From: JBDNFP01 sp041689775
Lineage (GTDB): Bacteria; Bacteroidota; Bacteroidia; Cytophagales; Spirosomataceae
NCBI GenBank assembly: GCA_041689775.1
Contig: JBDNFP010000252.1
Location: forward strand, 1 to 14,284
Reading direction: 5' to 3'
DNA length: 14,284 nucleotides
The notes beneath the pieces were generated by a model. That model saw only the letters and a program-made list of their open reading frames with translations, was not told the origin of the DNA and made no database searches. Of this stretch, positions 1-9,248 are shown in pieces. The stretch's first letter is position 1. Each line of letters starts with the position of its first letter. Position numbers and translations under genes: made by a program.

Positions 1-554
1 GATGTTTTGACAACCGAATTTCCAATTAGTACGGTCGATACTTATTCGGAATTTCTTTTGTTCCACAAAGCCCATCAACAAGACGGCAATGGCTCGGAAA
101 TTCATTTTGTGACTGGCGAAAAATAACTGGATCCTACGCAAGTTTGACTCAGGGCTGACCTTGTGGCTGATTTTCAAGGCAACTTCCGTAAATTAAACAT
201 TTCTAATATCCATTATCGAGAAGACAAGTGCGAAAAATAACTTCTTCCTCGCCAAGTTCCATTTCGACGAAACCAAATCAGCACTCTTTTCAAATATTTC
301 AGCTATTTTTAGGTCGAAGCGTTTAATCATGCTTTAAAGGTTGGGTTTGGTGTTTGGTTACCCAAATTTCCAACATTTTTTCTTCTTTTTGAAAATATTC
401 ATGTAGAGTGGACATTCATTATAAGCTGATCTGGATTAATCCAGAAATGGGGCTAGATTCTTCCAGCATCAGGCGCATTCATCTATCAGAAGCGAAATTC
501 AAGACCAAAATCCGTAAGCGAAACGAAAACGGCTGGCTCGATGAGCAGTTGTAG
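1..554 (+). pseudogene. Decayed coding remnants convergent to rpoC, unrecognised
   Basis: This stretch has no intact gene. Reading from base 1 on the plus strand, 41 codons are open from the window edge to TAA at 124-126. The same frame continues past TGA at 145-147 to TAA at 238-240. A second frame is open from 197 to 334 (stop TAA 335-337), and a third from 393 to 554, ending in TAG at 552-554. The last piece, read from a GTG at 408, gives 48 residues with a plausible charged composition (it ends NGWLDEQL). The final stop lies 31 nt before the bidirectional terminator at 586, where a convergent gene should end. I infer one or more frameshifted or nonsense-mutated genes. I do not recognise the family. 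The alternatives are a real gene ending at 126 followed by plain spacer, or chance open frames. Confidence 0.3.
430..445. repeat. Perfect 16-bp palindrome
   Basis: TCTGGATTAATCCAGA is its own reverse complement over all 16 bases. It lies inside the last coding-like fragment left of rpoC. It could be a dimeric protein binding site or a chance feature of old coding sequence; nothing nearby indicates a regulated promoter. Confidence 0.35.
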
Positions 555-585
555 GAGCTCTGCCCCATCGTTGACGTTTTCCAAC

Positions 586-619
586 AAAAAAGCCGACTCT
601 TTCGGGAGTCGGCTTTTTT
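586..619. terminator. Bidirectional rho-independent terminator after rpoC
   Basis: The stem GCCGACTC (592-599) pairs with GAGTCGGC (606-613). An A6 run at 586-591 and a T6 run at 614-619 flank it symmetrically, and the loop is TTTCGG (or a UUCG tetraloop closed by a U-G pair). Because both flanks are A/T runs, the element can terminate rpoC on the minus strand, 21 nt past its stop, and anything arriving on the plus strand. It marks the end of the rpoBC transcription unit. Confidence 0.93.
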
Positions 620-640
620 AATCAATACATCAAACTGCCC

Positions 641-3600
641 TTAGGCCAATTCACGCTTTTTACGTGCCGCTTTTTCGCGGGACTCAGCCAAGGCATCAAA
701 TTCATCTTTTGAACCTACCAACAGATTCACATACTTACGCATACCTGTTCCGGCCGGGATAAGGTGACCAACGATCACATTCTCCTTCAGGCCTTTTAGT
801 GAGTCACGCTTACCGCGTACCGCAGCTTCGCTTAGTACTTTCGTAGTCTCTTGGAAAGAGGCCGCCGATACAAAGCTTTCGGTACCAAGTGATGCCTGAG
901 TAATACCCATCAGGGTTGGCTTCCCCACCGCTGGCTGTGCATCACGTGCTTTCACTAGTTTAAGGTCACGACGTTTTAAGCTTGAATTCTCGTCCCGCAA
1001 GCGACGTACCGAGATAATCATACCAGCCTTTAAAGTCTCTGAATCTCCGGCTTCTTCAACTACCTTCATGTTCAGAATCTTATCGTTGTCCTCACGGAAT
1101 ACCCAACGATCTACCGGTTGCATTTCGAGGAAGTTAGTATCACCAGCGTCGATAATCTCAACTTTCTGCATCATCTGACGAACGATACACTCGATATGCT
1201 TATCGTTGATCTTCACACCCTGCAAGCGGTATACTTCCTGAATTTCATTCACGAGATATTCCTGCACTGCAGTAGGTCCTTTAATCGAAAGAATATCGGC
1301 TGGTGTAATCGCTCCATCTGACAATGGATCTCCCGCCTTTACGAAATCACCGTCCTGTACCAGAATGTGCTTCGACAGGGTCACCATGTAACGGCGCAGT
1401 ACTCCGTCTTTTGATTCAATCAGAATTTCACGGTTACCGCGCTTCACGCCACCGTAGCTTACTACTCCGTCAATTTCACTCACGGTAGCAGGGTTCGATG
1501 GATTACGTGCCTCGAACAGCTCGGTTACACGTGGCAGACCTCCCGTAATATCACGGGTCTTTCCAACCACACGTGGAATCTTAGCAACGGGTTGTCCGGA
1601 TTTTACCTTCGCCCCATTCTTCACTACCAGACGAGCTCCCACGGGTAAGTTGTAGGATTTTTCTGTCTGATCTTTCAGAAGTTTACTTTTACCTTTCACC
1701 ACCACAGCGGGGTTCTTGGCCTTGTCACGTGTATCGATGATCACGGCCTCCTGGAAACCAGTCTGATCGTCAAACTCCTCACGATACGTAATACCCTCTT
1801 CAATCGCATCAAATTCAATGATACCATCAAATTCTGACAAAATTACCGCGTGGTAAGGATCCCAGGTACAGATTTCCTGTCCTTTAATCACCGTATCACC
1901 TTCTTTCACCGTTAGGTGTGCACCATAAGGTACGTTATTAGCGATCAATAGTTGCTTGGTCTCGGGGTGTACAATACGTACTTCACCCGAACGGCCCATT
2001 ACCACCGTTACCGGATCTCCATTGTTATTGGTTGACTCTACCAGACGAAGGTCTTCAAACTGGATAAGTCCGTCAAACTTAGCCTTGATGTTAGCATCTA
2101 CGGCGATGTTGGACGCAGTACCTCCTACGTGGAAAGTACGCAGAGTAAGCTGTGTACCAGGCTCACCAATTGACTGAGAGGCAATAACACCTACTGCTTC
2201 ACCAATATCAACCATGCGAGCTGAGGCAAGGCTACGTCCGTAGCACTTCGCACATACTCCGTTGCGAGTTTCACAAGTCAATACCGAACGAATTTCAACC
2301 GATTCGATACTTGTTTCATCAATGTAAGCGGCAATCTCTTCGGTAATTTCCTGACCTGATTCAAGAATCATCTCTCCTGACAATGGATCGAATACATCAA
2401 GCACACTCACTCGTCCAAGAATACGCTCGGATAGTGGTTCTACGATATCTTCGTTGTCTTTCAAGGCCGAGGTTTGAATACCCCGGAGTGTTTCGCAATC
2501 TACCTCTACGACTACCACGTCCTGTGCTACATCGTGCAAACGACGGGTCAGGTATCCTGCATCGGCAGTCTTCAGAGCCGTATCTGCCAGACCTTTCCGG
2601 GCACCGTGGGTTGAGATAAAGTACTCGAGTACGTCAAGTCCTTCTTTAAAGTTAGAAAGGATCGGGTTTTCAATGATCTCACCAGCACCACCGGCAAGGT
2701 TTTTCTGAGGCTTCGCCATCAGACCTCTCATTCCTCCCAACTGACGAATCTGCTCACGAGAACCACGGGCTCCCGAGTGCATCATCATATAGATGGAATT
2801 AAAGCCTCCCTGATCTGCTTCGAGTTGCTTCATCAGCGTTTCGGTGATCTTAGAGTTAACACGCGTCCATATATCAATTACCTGGTTGTAGCGCTCGTTT
2901 TCAGTAATCAAACCCATGAGGTAGTTACTCCAAACACCTTCTACATCCTTCTTGGCATCTTCAATTAGTTGCTCTTTCTCAACGGGTACCATTACGTCGC
3001 TCAGGCCGATCGACAGACCGCCCTTGAATGCCATCTGGAAACCAAGTTCCTTAATTTCATCCAGGAATTGAGCCGTCCGCGATACACCAGCCAACTTAAA
3101 TACCTGACCGATGATCTGCTGAAGCTTCTTCTTCGTCAACAATTCGTTGATAAAGCCTACTTCACTAGGTACACACTGATTCAGTAGAATACGACCCGCT
3201 ACCGTATCAATGATCTTCTCTGCAAAAGTACCGTCATCATTTCTTACCCGTACACGACATTTGATCTCAGCATGCTTTGATACACGTCCTTCGTTGATCG
3301 CGATAATGACCTCATCAGGACCGTAAAATGTCATTCCTCCACCAATTATCGGATACTCAGGAGTGTTACTACGTCCTTTAGTTACGTAATAAAGACCCAA
3401 TACCATGTCCTGAGAAGGTACCGTAATAGGTGCCCCGTTGGCAGGGTTCAGGATATTGTGAGACGACAACATCAACATAGAGGCTTCCAACACTGCTTCT
3501 TGTCCCAAAGGAACGTGAACAGCCATCTGGTCACCGTCAAAGTCAGCGTTAAATGCAGTACAAACGAGTGGATGCAATTGAATCGCTTTTCCTTCAATCA

Positions 3601-4963
3601 ATTTAGGCTGGAAAGCCTGAATACCGAGTCGGTGAAGCGTAGGAGCACGGTTGAGCAACACAGGATGTCCCTTCAATACGTTTTCCAAAATATCCCAGAT
3701 CACCGGATCCTTCCGGTCAACAATTTTCTTGGCCGACTTTACTGTCTTTACAATTCCTCTTTCAATAAGCTTACGGATAATAAACGGCTTGAATAGCTCA
3801 GCCGCCATATCTTTAGGCAAACCGCACTCGTGCAGTTTGAGCTCAGGTCCTACAACAATTACCGAACGACCGGAGTAGTCAACCCGTTTACCGAGAAGGT
3901 TCTGACGGAAACGTCCCTGCTTTCCTTTCAACATATCCGAAAGGGATTTAAGAGCACGGTTACCTTCTGAACGCACCGCGTTTACCTTCCGGCTATTGTC
4001 GAAAAGTGAATCCACCGCTTCCTGCAACATCCGCTTCTCGTTACGCAAGATTACCTCAGGGGCTTTGATCTCAATGAGGCGCTTTAAACGATTATTACGA
4101 ATGATAACGCGGCGATACAAATCGTTCAGGTCGGAGGTGGCGAAACGTCCACCATCTAAGGGTACTAATGGGCGTAATTCCGGTGGAATTACAGGTACCA
4201 TTTTGATCACCATCCACTCCGGGCGGTTCTCAATACGGGTGTTAGCATCACGGAAGGCTTCTACTACTTTCAGACGCTTCAAGGCTTCTGCCTTACGTTG
4301 CTGCGAAGTATCAGTTGCCGCTTGGTGACGTAACTCATACGAAAGCTCATCCAATTGGATACGATTGAGTAGCATTTCCAACGCCTCAGCCCCCATCTTG
4401 GCAATAAATTTATTAGGATCAATATCCGGCAACATCTGATTCTCACGGGGGAGCTTATCCACGATATCAAGATACTCATCTTCCGTTAGGAAGTCCATAT
4501 AGCTGATACCATCCTCAGCCTTAACACCTGCCTGTACCACAGCATACCGCTCGTAGTAGATAATCTGATCCAGTTTCTTGGTAGATAGCCCCAGAAGGTA
4601 ACCAATTTTGTTAGGTAAGCTTCTGAAGTACCAGATATGCGCTACCGGAACTACCAGTTCAATGTGGCCCATGCGCTCGCGGCGTACCTTTTTTTCGGTA
4701 ACTTCCACCCCGCAACGGTCACAGATAATTCCTTTGTAACGGATACGCTTATATTTACCACAGTGGCATTCCCAGTCCTTTACAGGTCCAAAAATACGCT
4801 CGCAAAACAGACCACCCATTTCCGGCTTATAAGTCCGGTAGTTGATCGTTTCGGGTTGGGTCACCTCACCAAAAGAGCTTTCAAGAATAGATTCCGGAGA
4901 AGCTAAGCTGATGGTGATATTAAGAAAATCACTGTTTAGTTTTTTGTTCTTTTTGAAAGACAT
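641..4963 (-). CDS. rpoC: DNA-directed RNA polymerase subunit beta'
   Basis: This is the largest catalytic subunit of RNA polymerase, 1440 aa, about the usual length for Bacteroidota. The N-terminal zinc site is CxC-x12-CxxC (Cys66, 68, 81, 84). The active-site loop NADFDGDQM (472-480) carries the three Asp (474, 476, 478) that hold the catalytic Mg2+. The region around 782-809 (STHGARKGLADTALKTADAG) forms the bridge helix. The second zinc site uses Cys823, 897, 904 and 907. The trigger-loop region around 932-948 includes IGEPGTQLTLRTFH. The start is ATG at 4963, giving the family-typical MSFKKNKKLNSDF. The leader is A/T-rich with no Shine-Dalgarno. It follows rpoB after 96 nt containing a strong hairpin, and ends just before a bidirectional terminator. 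No frameshift or missing key residue is seen. Confidence 0.99.
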   Translation of the reverse strand: MSFKKNKKLNSDFLNITISLASPESILESSFGEVTQPETINYRTYKPEMGGLFCERIFGPVKDWECHCGKYKRIRYKGIICDRCGVEVTEKKVRRERMGHIELVVPVAHIWYFRSLPNKIGYLLGLSTKKLDQIIYYERYAVVQAGVKAEDGISYMDFLTEDEYLDIVDKLPRENQMLPDIDPNKFIAKMGAEALEMLLNRIQLDELSYELRHQAATDTSQQRKAEALKRLKVVEAFRDANTRIENRPEWMVIKMVPVIPPELRPLVPLDGGRFATSDLNDLYRRVIIRNNRLKRLIEIKAPEVILRNEKRMLQEAVDSLFDNSRKVNAVRSEGNRALKSLSDMLKGKQGRFRQNLLGKRVDYSGRSVIVVGPELKLHECGLPKDMAAELFKPFIIRKLIERGIVKTVKSAKKIVDRKDPVIWDILENVLKGHPVLLNRAPTLHRLGIQAFQPKLIEGKAIQLHPLVCTAFNADFDGDQMAVHVPLGQEAVLEASMLMLSSHNILNPANGAPITVPSQDMVLGLYYVTKGRSNTPEYPIIGGGMTFYGPDEVIIAINEGRVSKHAEIKCRVRVRNDDGTFAEKIIDTVAGRILLNQCVPSEVGFINELLTKKKLQQIIGQVFKLAGVSRTAQFLDEIKELGFQMAFKGGLSIGLSDVMVPVEKEQLIEDAKKDVEGVWSNYLMGLITENERYNQVIDIWTRVNSKITETLMKQLEADQGGFNSIYMMMHSGARGSREQIRQLGGMRGLMAKPQKNLAGGAGEIIENPILSNFKEGLDVLEYFISTHGARKGLADTALKTADAGYLTRRLHDVAQDVVVVEVDCETLRGIQTSALKDNEDIVEPLSERILGRVSVLDVFDPLSGEMILESGQEITEEIAAYIDETSIESVEIRSVLTCETRNGVCAKCYGRSLASARMVDIGEAVGVIASQSIGEPGTQLTLRTFHVGGTASNIAVDANIKAKFDGLIQFEDLRLVESTNNNGDPVTVVMGRSGEVRIVHPETKQLLIANNVPYGAHLTVKEGDTVIKGQEICTWDPYHAVILSEFDGIIEFDAIEEGITYREEFDDQTGFQEAVIIDTRDKAKNPAVVVKGKSKLLKDQTEKSYNLPVGARLVVKNGAKVKSGQPVAKIPRVVGKTRDITGGLPRVTELFEARNPSNPATVSEIDGVVSYGGVKRGNREILIESKDGVLRRYMVTLSKHILVQDGDFVKAGDPLSDGAITPADILSIKGPTAVQEYLVNEIQEVYRLQGVKINDKHIECIVRQMMQKVEIIDAGDTNFLEMQPVDRWVFREDNDKILNMKVVEEAGDSETLKAGMIISVRRLRDENSSLKRRDLKLVKARDAQPAVGKPTLMGITQASLGTESFVSAASFQETTKVLSEAAVRGKRDSLKGLKENVIVGHLIPAGTGMRKYVNLLVGSKDEFDALAESREKAARKKRELA

Positions 4964-5015
4964 ATTGTTGATCTTTATTGCTGTGAGTCAATAGTCTTGG
5001 ATAGTATATTTCAAT

Positions 5016-5052
5016 GGAGCAACGAAAATCATAGCATGATTTTCGTTGCTCC
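5016..5052 (-). promoter_or_regulatory. Perfect 16-bp hairpin between rpoB and rpoC
   Basis: GGAGCAACGAAAATCA (5016-5031) and TGATTTTCGTTGCTCC (5037-5052) are exact reverse complements around a 5-nt loop. The hairpin begins 7 nt after the rpoB stop codon in the RNA. On the minus strand the stem is followed by AUUGAAAUAU, not a U-run, so it does not look like a simple terminator. Possible roles are an RNase III-type processing site, an mRNA stabiliser that protects the rpoB 3' end, or a pause element. The structure is seen directly; the role is inferred. Confidence 0.8.
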
Positions 5053-5059
5053 TGATCAA

Positions 5060-8000
5060 TTAATCCAACGTAATCTCTAATGCTAAGCCACGGAGCTCGT
5101 GTACCAGTACATTAAATGATTCCGGGATGTTAGGCTTGGGAAGGTTCTCACCTTTCACAATTGCCTCATAGGCCTTGGCGCGTCCTACAACATCATCCGA
5201 TTTTACAGTCAGGATTTCCTGAAGAATGTGAGATGCTCCGAATGCTTCAAGAGCCCACACTTCCATCTCTCCAAAACGCTGACCACCAAATTGTGCTTTA
5301 CCACCCAATGGCTGCTGTGTAATGAGCGAGTAGGGTCCAATCGAACGAGCGTGCATTTTATCGTCAACTAAGTGCCCTAGCTTCATCATATAGATAAGAC
5401 CCACGGTAACTGCCTGATCGAAACGCTCTCCGGTAAGACCATTATAGAGGTAAGTACGTCCCCAATCTGGCAAACCTGCTTCCTTCAATTCAGCGGCTAC
5501 TTCGTCTTCGGTTGCTCCGTCGAAAATAGGCGTTGCGTAGCGACGACCCATCTTCAAACCAGCCCAGGCCAGAATGGTTTCGTAGATCTGCCCAATGTTC
5601 ATACGTGAAGGTACTCCAAGAGGATTCAGTACGATATCCACCGGTGTTCCATCTTCAAGGAATGGCATATCTTCATCACGCACGATACGGGCTACTACCC
5701 CCTTATTTCCGTGGCGACCCGCCATTTTATCCCCTACTTTCAGTTTACGCTTCTTAGCTATATACACTTTCGCTAGTTTCACGATACCGGCAGGTAGTTC
5801 GTCCCCTACTTCCAGCGCAAAGCGCTCACGCTTAAAGTGACCCATGAGTTCACTACGACCATTGAGGTAATTACGAACCAAGCGAGAAATCTGACGGTTC
5901 AATTCCACATCGTCAGTCCAGGAATCAGTTAATACGTCTCCGATTAGGTTTACCTCTTCGGGTACGGAGTATTGGCTTTCGTCGCGGTATGGGTTAGCAG
6001 AAGGGAATAAGTTTTCCGAAACGTTCTTACGATTAAACTTTACACTTTTGGATACCAATACATCGCCAAACTTATGCTTTACGCCCTGACTGGGCTTTCC
6101 GTCTACCAGCTCAACCAACTTATCAATCATCCGGTCACGGATCATCGTCAAGTCACGTCCATAGCGCTTCATAAGTAACTTCAACTCATCTTTGTGCTTA
6201 GCACGCTCTTCTTTGGTTGGGCGAGAGAATAGCTTCGTATCAATAACCACACCCTTCATAGAAGGTGGTGCCTTCTTCGATGCATCCTTCACGTCACCAG
6301 CCTTGTCGCCAAAGATAGCACGAAGTAACTTCTCTTCGGGTGTAGGGTCTGACTCTCCTTTTGGAGTAATCTTACCAATCAGGATATCTCCTTCTTTTAC
6401 TTCCGTACCCACACGGATGATACCGTTTTCATCGAGGTTTCTAACTGTATCCTCACTTACGTTTGGAATTTCAGCCGTTAACTCCTCTTCTCCACGCTTT
6501 GTATCACGAACTTCCAATTCAAACTCTTCAATGTGAATGGAAGTGAAAATATCTTCACGTACTACTTTCTCAGAAATTACAATCGCATCCTCAAAGTTGT
6601 ATCCCTGCCAAGGCATGAATGCAACCATCATATTACGACCTAAGGCAAGCTCACCGCCTTCGGTACCATATCCTTGGCACAATGCCTCCCCTCTCTTTAC
6701 CTTCTGGCCTTTTAGTACCATGGGTTGAAGGTTTAGACAAGTATCTTGGTTAGTGCGACGGAACTTTACCAGATTATAAGAAATACAATCGTCATCAAAG
6801 CTTACGTGGCGCTCCTCATCGGTACGGTCATACCGTACAATGATTTTGTTAGCATCTACATAGTCGATTACTCCGTCTCCTTCGGCCACTACGAGTGCCC
6901 GCGAATCCATAGCTACACGTCTTTCTAATCCGGTACCCACGATCGGTGCCTGTGGACGAAGCAGAGGTACCGCCTGTCGCTGCATGTTTGATCCCATCAA
7001 AGCACGGTTTGCGTCATCGTGTTCCAAGAAGGGAATCAATGAAGCGGCAACTGATACAATCTGATTAGCTGCGATATCCATAAAGGATGCCTGAGCCGGA
7101 TCAACCATCGGGAAGTCACCCTCAAATCGGGTCTTGATTTTCTCAACGGTAAAGTTTCCTTTTTCATCGACCGAGGAATTAGCTTGGGCGATATACTTGG
7201 AATCTTCTTCCTCCGCTGTCATGTAGATGATCTCGTTGGTCAGCTTTCCGTTTCCATCAATCACCCGGTAAGGTGTTTCAATGAAGCCCATGCCGTTTAC
7301 TTTCGCGTAAACACACAAGGAAGAAATCAGACCAATGTTCGGGCCTTCGGGGGTTTCAATAGTACACAGACGACCATAGTGCGTGTAGTGAACGTCACGA
7401 ACCTCAAAGCCGGCACGCTCACGCGACAGACCACCAGGTCCCAATGCCGACATACGACGCTTGTGCGTAATTTCTGCTAGCGGGTTCGTCTGATCCATAA
7501 ACTGCGATAATTGGTTCGTTCCGAAGAAAGAGTTAATTACCGACGAAAGTGTACGAGCATTGATCAGATCAACGGGCTTGAAGTCTTCGTTATCACGAAC
7601 GTTCATACGCTCCTTGATAGTACGAGCCATACGGGCAAGACCAACACCAAACTGAGCGTATAACTGCTCACCTACGGTACGTACCCGACGATTTGACAAG
7701 TGGTCGATATCATCGACTACCGCCTTCGCATTGATAAGGCCAATAAGGTATTTTACAATGGAAACGATGTCACCTGTGGTAAGTACCCGCACGTCAAGGC
7801 TCGTATCTGATCCAAGTTTTTTGTTGATGCGGTAACGTCCCACATCACCAAGATCATAACGCTTATCGCTGAAAAATAGGCTTTGAATTACATCGCGGGC
7901 TGTTTGCTCATCAGGAGCTTCGGCATTACGGAGTTGGCGATAGATTTGCTCGACCGCTTCTTTGTCTGAGTTTGAGCTATCCTTCTGTAATGTATTATAT

Positions 8001-8920
8001 ATGATGTTGTAATCGGCCACATTCATATCTTCCTTGTGCAGGATGATCGATTTCTGACCAGATTCCATCATCACTTCAATGTCATCAGAAGAAATCAGGG
8101 AGTCACGCTCTAATAATACTTCGTTTCGCTGAATCGATACAACTTCTCCGGTATCCTCATCTACGAAGTCTTCGGTCCATGTACGGAGCACCCTCGCCGC
8201 CAAACGACGTCCAACAGCTTTTTTTAAGTTGGTCTGCGTGGCTGTAATCTCCTCAGAGAGTCCAAACAGGTCAAGAATGTCTTTATCAGAACCGAAACCA
8301 ATAGCACGCAACAACGTTGTAACCGGAAATTTCTTCTTACGGTCGATGTAAGCATACATCACATTGTTGACGTCGGTTGAGAATTCGATCCATGATCCTT
8401 TAAAAGGAATGATACGAGCTGAATAAAGTTTCGATCCGTTAGTGTGCTTACTCATTGAGAAGAACACTCCCGGAGAACGGTGTAATTGCGATACGATTAC
8501 ACGTTCAGCACCATTAATTACAAACGACCCTCGCTCGGTCATATAAGGAATATTCCCTAAGAATACCTCCTGCTCAATAGTTTCAAACTCCTCGTGATCA
8601 GGATCATTACATATTAAACGTAGCTTAGCCTTCAACGGAACAGCGTACGTCAGACCGCGATCAATCGACTCATCGATTGAATATTTTGGTGGTTCGAGCA
8701 GATAATCAATGAATTCAAGAACGAAGTTGTCTCTTGAATCAGCAATTGGGAAATTTTCAGCAAATACCTTGTAAAGCCCCTCGTCTGAGCGGTCTTCAAC
8801 GGAGGTATCCAAGCTAAAAAAATCTCTAAACGATTGGACCTGTACACCCAAAAAGTCGGGATAATTAATGATCGGAGTGATCCGGGCAAAGTTTTTTCTG
8901 GAAGTTGTTTTGGTAGCCAA
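5060..8920 (-). CDS. rpoB: DNA-directed RNA polymerase subunit beta
   Basis: This is the second catalytic subunit of RNA polymerase, 1286 aa. The N-terminal protrusion and lobe regions are followed by the rifampicin pocket at about 468-495 (NQLSQFMDQ ... ITHKRRMSALGPGG). Gln473, Asp476, His486 and Ser491 match the sensitive-type residues Q513, D516, H526 and S531 of E. coli numbering, so no classic resistance substitution is visible. Further conserved blocks are IETPEGPNIGL (521-531), GYNFEDAI, KVGDKMAGRHGNKGVV and the C-terminal GGKAQFGGQRFGEMEVWALE clamp-contact region. The start appears to be TTG at 8920 (encoding M-ATKTTSRKNF). The in-frame extension upstream has no ATG or GTG before a TAA at about 8975. 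It is separated from rplL by 395 bp with its own likely promoter. Confidence 0.98.
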   Translation of the reverse strand: MATKTTSRKNFARITPIINYPDFLGVQVQSFRDFFSLDTSVEDRSDEGLYKVFAENFPIADSRDNFVLEFIDYLLEPPKYSIDESIDRGLTYAVPLKAKLRLICNDPDHEEFETIEQEVFLGNIPYMTERGSFVINGAERVIVSQLHRSPGVFFSMSKHTNGSKLYSARIIPFKGSWIEFSTDVNNVMYAYIDRKKKFPVTTLLRAIGFGSDKDILDLFGLSEEITATQTNLKKAVGRRLAARVLRTWTEDFVDEDTGEVVSIQRNEVLLERDSLISSDDIEVMMESGQKSIILHKEDMNVADYNIIYNTLQKDSSNSDKEAVEQIYRQLRNAEAPDEQTARDVIQSLFFSDKRYDLGDVGRYRINKKLGSDTSLDVRVLTTGDIVSIVKYLIGLINAKAVVDDIDHLSNRRVRTVGEQLYAQFGVGLARMARTIKERMNVRDNEDFKPVDLINARTLSSVINSFFGTNQLSQFMDQTNPLAEITHKRRMSALGPGGLSRERAGFEVRDVHYTHYGRLCTIETPEGPNIGLISSLCVYAKVNGMGFIETPYRVIDGNGKLTNEIIYMTAEEEDSKYIAQANSSVDEKGNFTVEKIKTRFEGDFPMVDPAQASFMDIAANQIVSVAASLIPFLEHDDANRALMGSNMQRQAVPLLRPQAPIVGTGLERRVAMDSRALVVAEGDGVIDYVDANKIIVRYDRTDEERHVSFDDDCISYNLVKFRRTNQDTCLNLQPMVLKGQKVKRGEALCQGYGTEGGELALGRNMMVAFMPWQGYNFEDAIVISEKVVREDIFTSIHIEEFELEVRDTKRGEEELTAEIPNVSEDTVRNLDENGIIRVGTEVKEGDILIGKITPKGESDPTPEEKLLRAIFGDKAGDVKDASKKAPPSMKGVVIDTKLFSRPTKEERAKHKDELKLLMKRYGRDLTMIRDRMIDKLVELVDGKPSQGVKHKFGDVLVSKSVKFNRKNVSENLFPSANPYRDESQYSVPEEVNLIGDVLTDSWTDDVELNRQISRLVRNYLNGRSELMGHFKRERFALEVGDELPAGIVKLAKVYIAKKRKLKVGDKMAGRHGNKGVVARIVRDEDMPFLEDGTPVDIVLNPLGVPSRMNIGQIYETILAWAGLKMGRRYATPIFDGATEDEVAAELKEAGLPDWGRTYLYNGLTGERFDQAVTVGLIYMMKLGHLVDDKMHARSIGPYSLITQQPLGGKAQFGGQRFGEMEVWALEAFGASHILQEILTVKSDDVVGRAKAYEAIVKGENLPKPNIPESFNVLVHELRGLALEITLD

Positions 8921-9008
8921 GGCTATGTTGTTTTGGGTTAATAGAACAAAAATTTCTAAAGCCGATGCTTGAATTTAACGTGCAAAAGCTCTAATTAGTT
9001 TAAAACCA

Positions 9009-9040
9009 CAAAATTAGGCCTCGTAGAATTATTGGACAAC
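9009..9040 (-). promoter_or_regulatory. Putative sigma-A promoter for rpoBC
   Basis: Read on the minus strand, GTTG (9040-9037) is followed by 20 bp and then TAATTTTG (9016-9009). This matches the Bacteroidota housekeeping pattern of a -33 TTTG/TTG element and a -7 TAnnTTTG element at allowed spacing. Transcription would start near 9003, leaving a leader of about 80 nt before the rpoB TTG start. The position after the rplL hairpin makes biological sense. The match is seen in sequence; activity is inferred. Confidence 0.55.
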
Positions 9041-9066
9041 AGATCCCTCTTCTTGCTTTCTACGAG
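9020..9066. repeat. 9-bp inverted repeat around the rpoB promoter -33 region
   Basis: CTCGTAGAA (9020-9028) and TTCTACGAG (9058-9066) are exact reverse complements with a 29-nt spacer. One arm lies inside the spacer of the putative rpoB promoter, and the -33 element lies in the loop. It could form a hairpin in read-through RNA from rplL, or be a protein site over the promoter. Confidence 0.45.
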
Positions 9067-9101
9067 TAAAGAAGTGTTTCGGATCAGCAATCCCATTGGA
9101 A

Positions 9102-9144
9102 AGAAAATAGTGACAATTAAGTGGGAAGTAACCAACTATTTTCT
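9102..9144. repeat. 10-bp inverted repeat in rplL-rpoB spacer
   Basis: AGAAAATAGT (9102-9111) and ACTATTTTCT (9135-9144) are exact reverse complements separated by 23 nt. The element is A/T-rich, so the hairpin would be modest. It is one of three paired elements in this spacer. Just beyond it, TTATTAAGT occurs twice (9151-9159 and 9173-9181) with a 22-bp period. Confidence 0.4.
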
Positions 9145-9248
9145 GGAAGATTATTAAGTTATATTTTGTTAGTTATTAAGTCATTACTAATGAATTACTC
9201 AACGAATACAACACTACTTGACATAAATAAGTTTGATACCTATTGAAA

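Noticed and set aside
3458..4328. Plus-strand open frames of about 110 codons opposite rpoC
   Set aside because: They are antisense to conserved rpoC sequence, with no independent support such as a promoter or a known motif.
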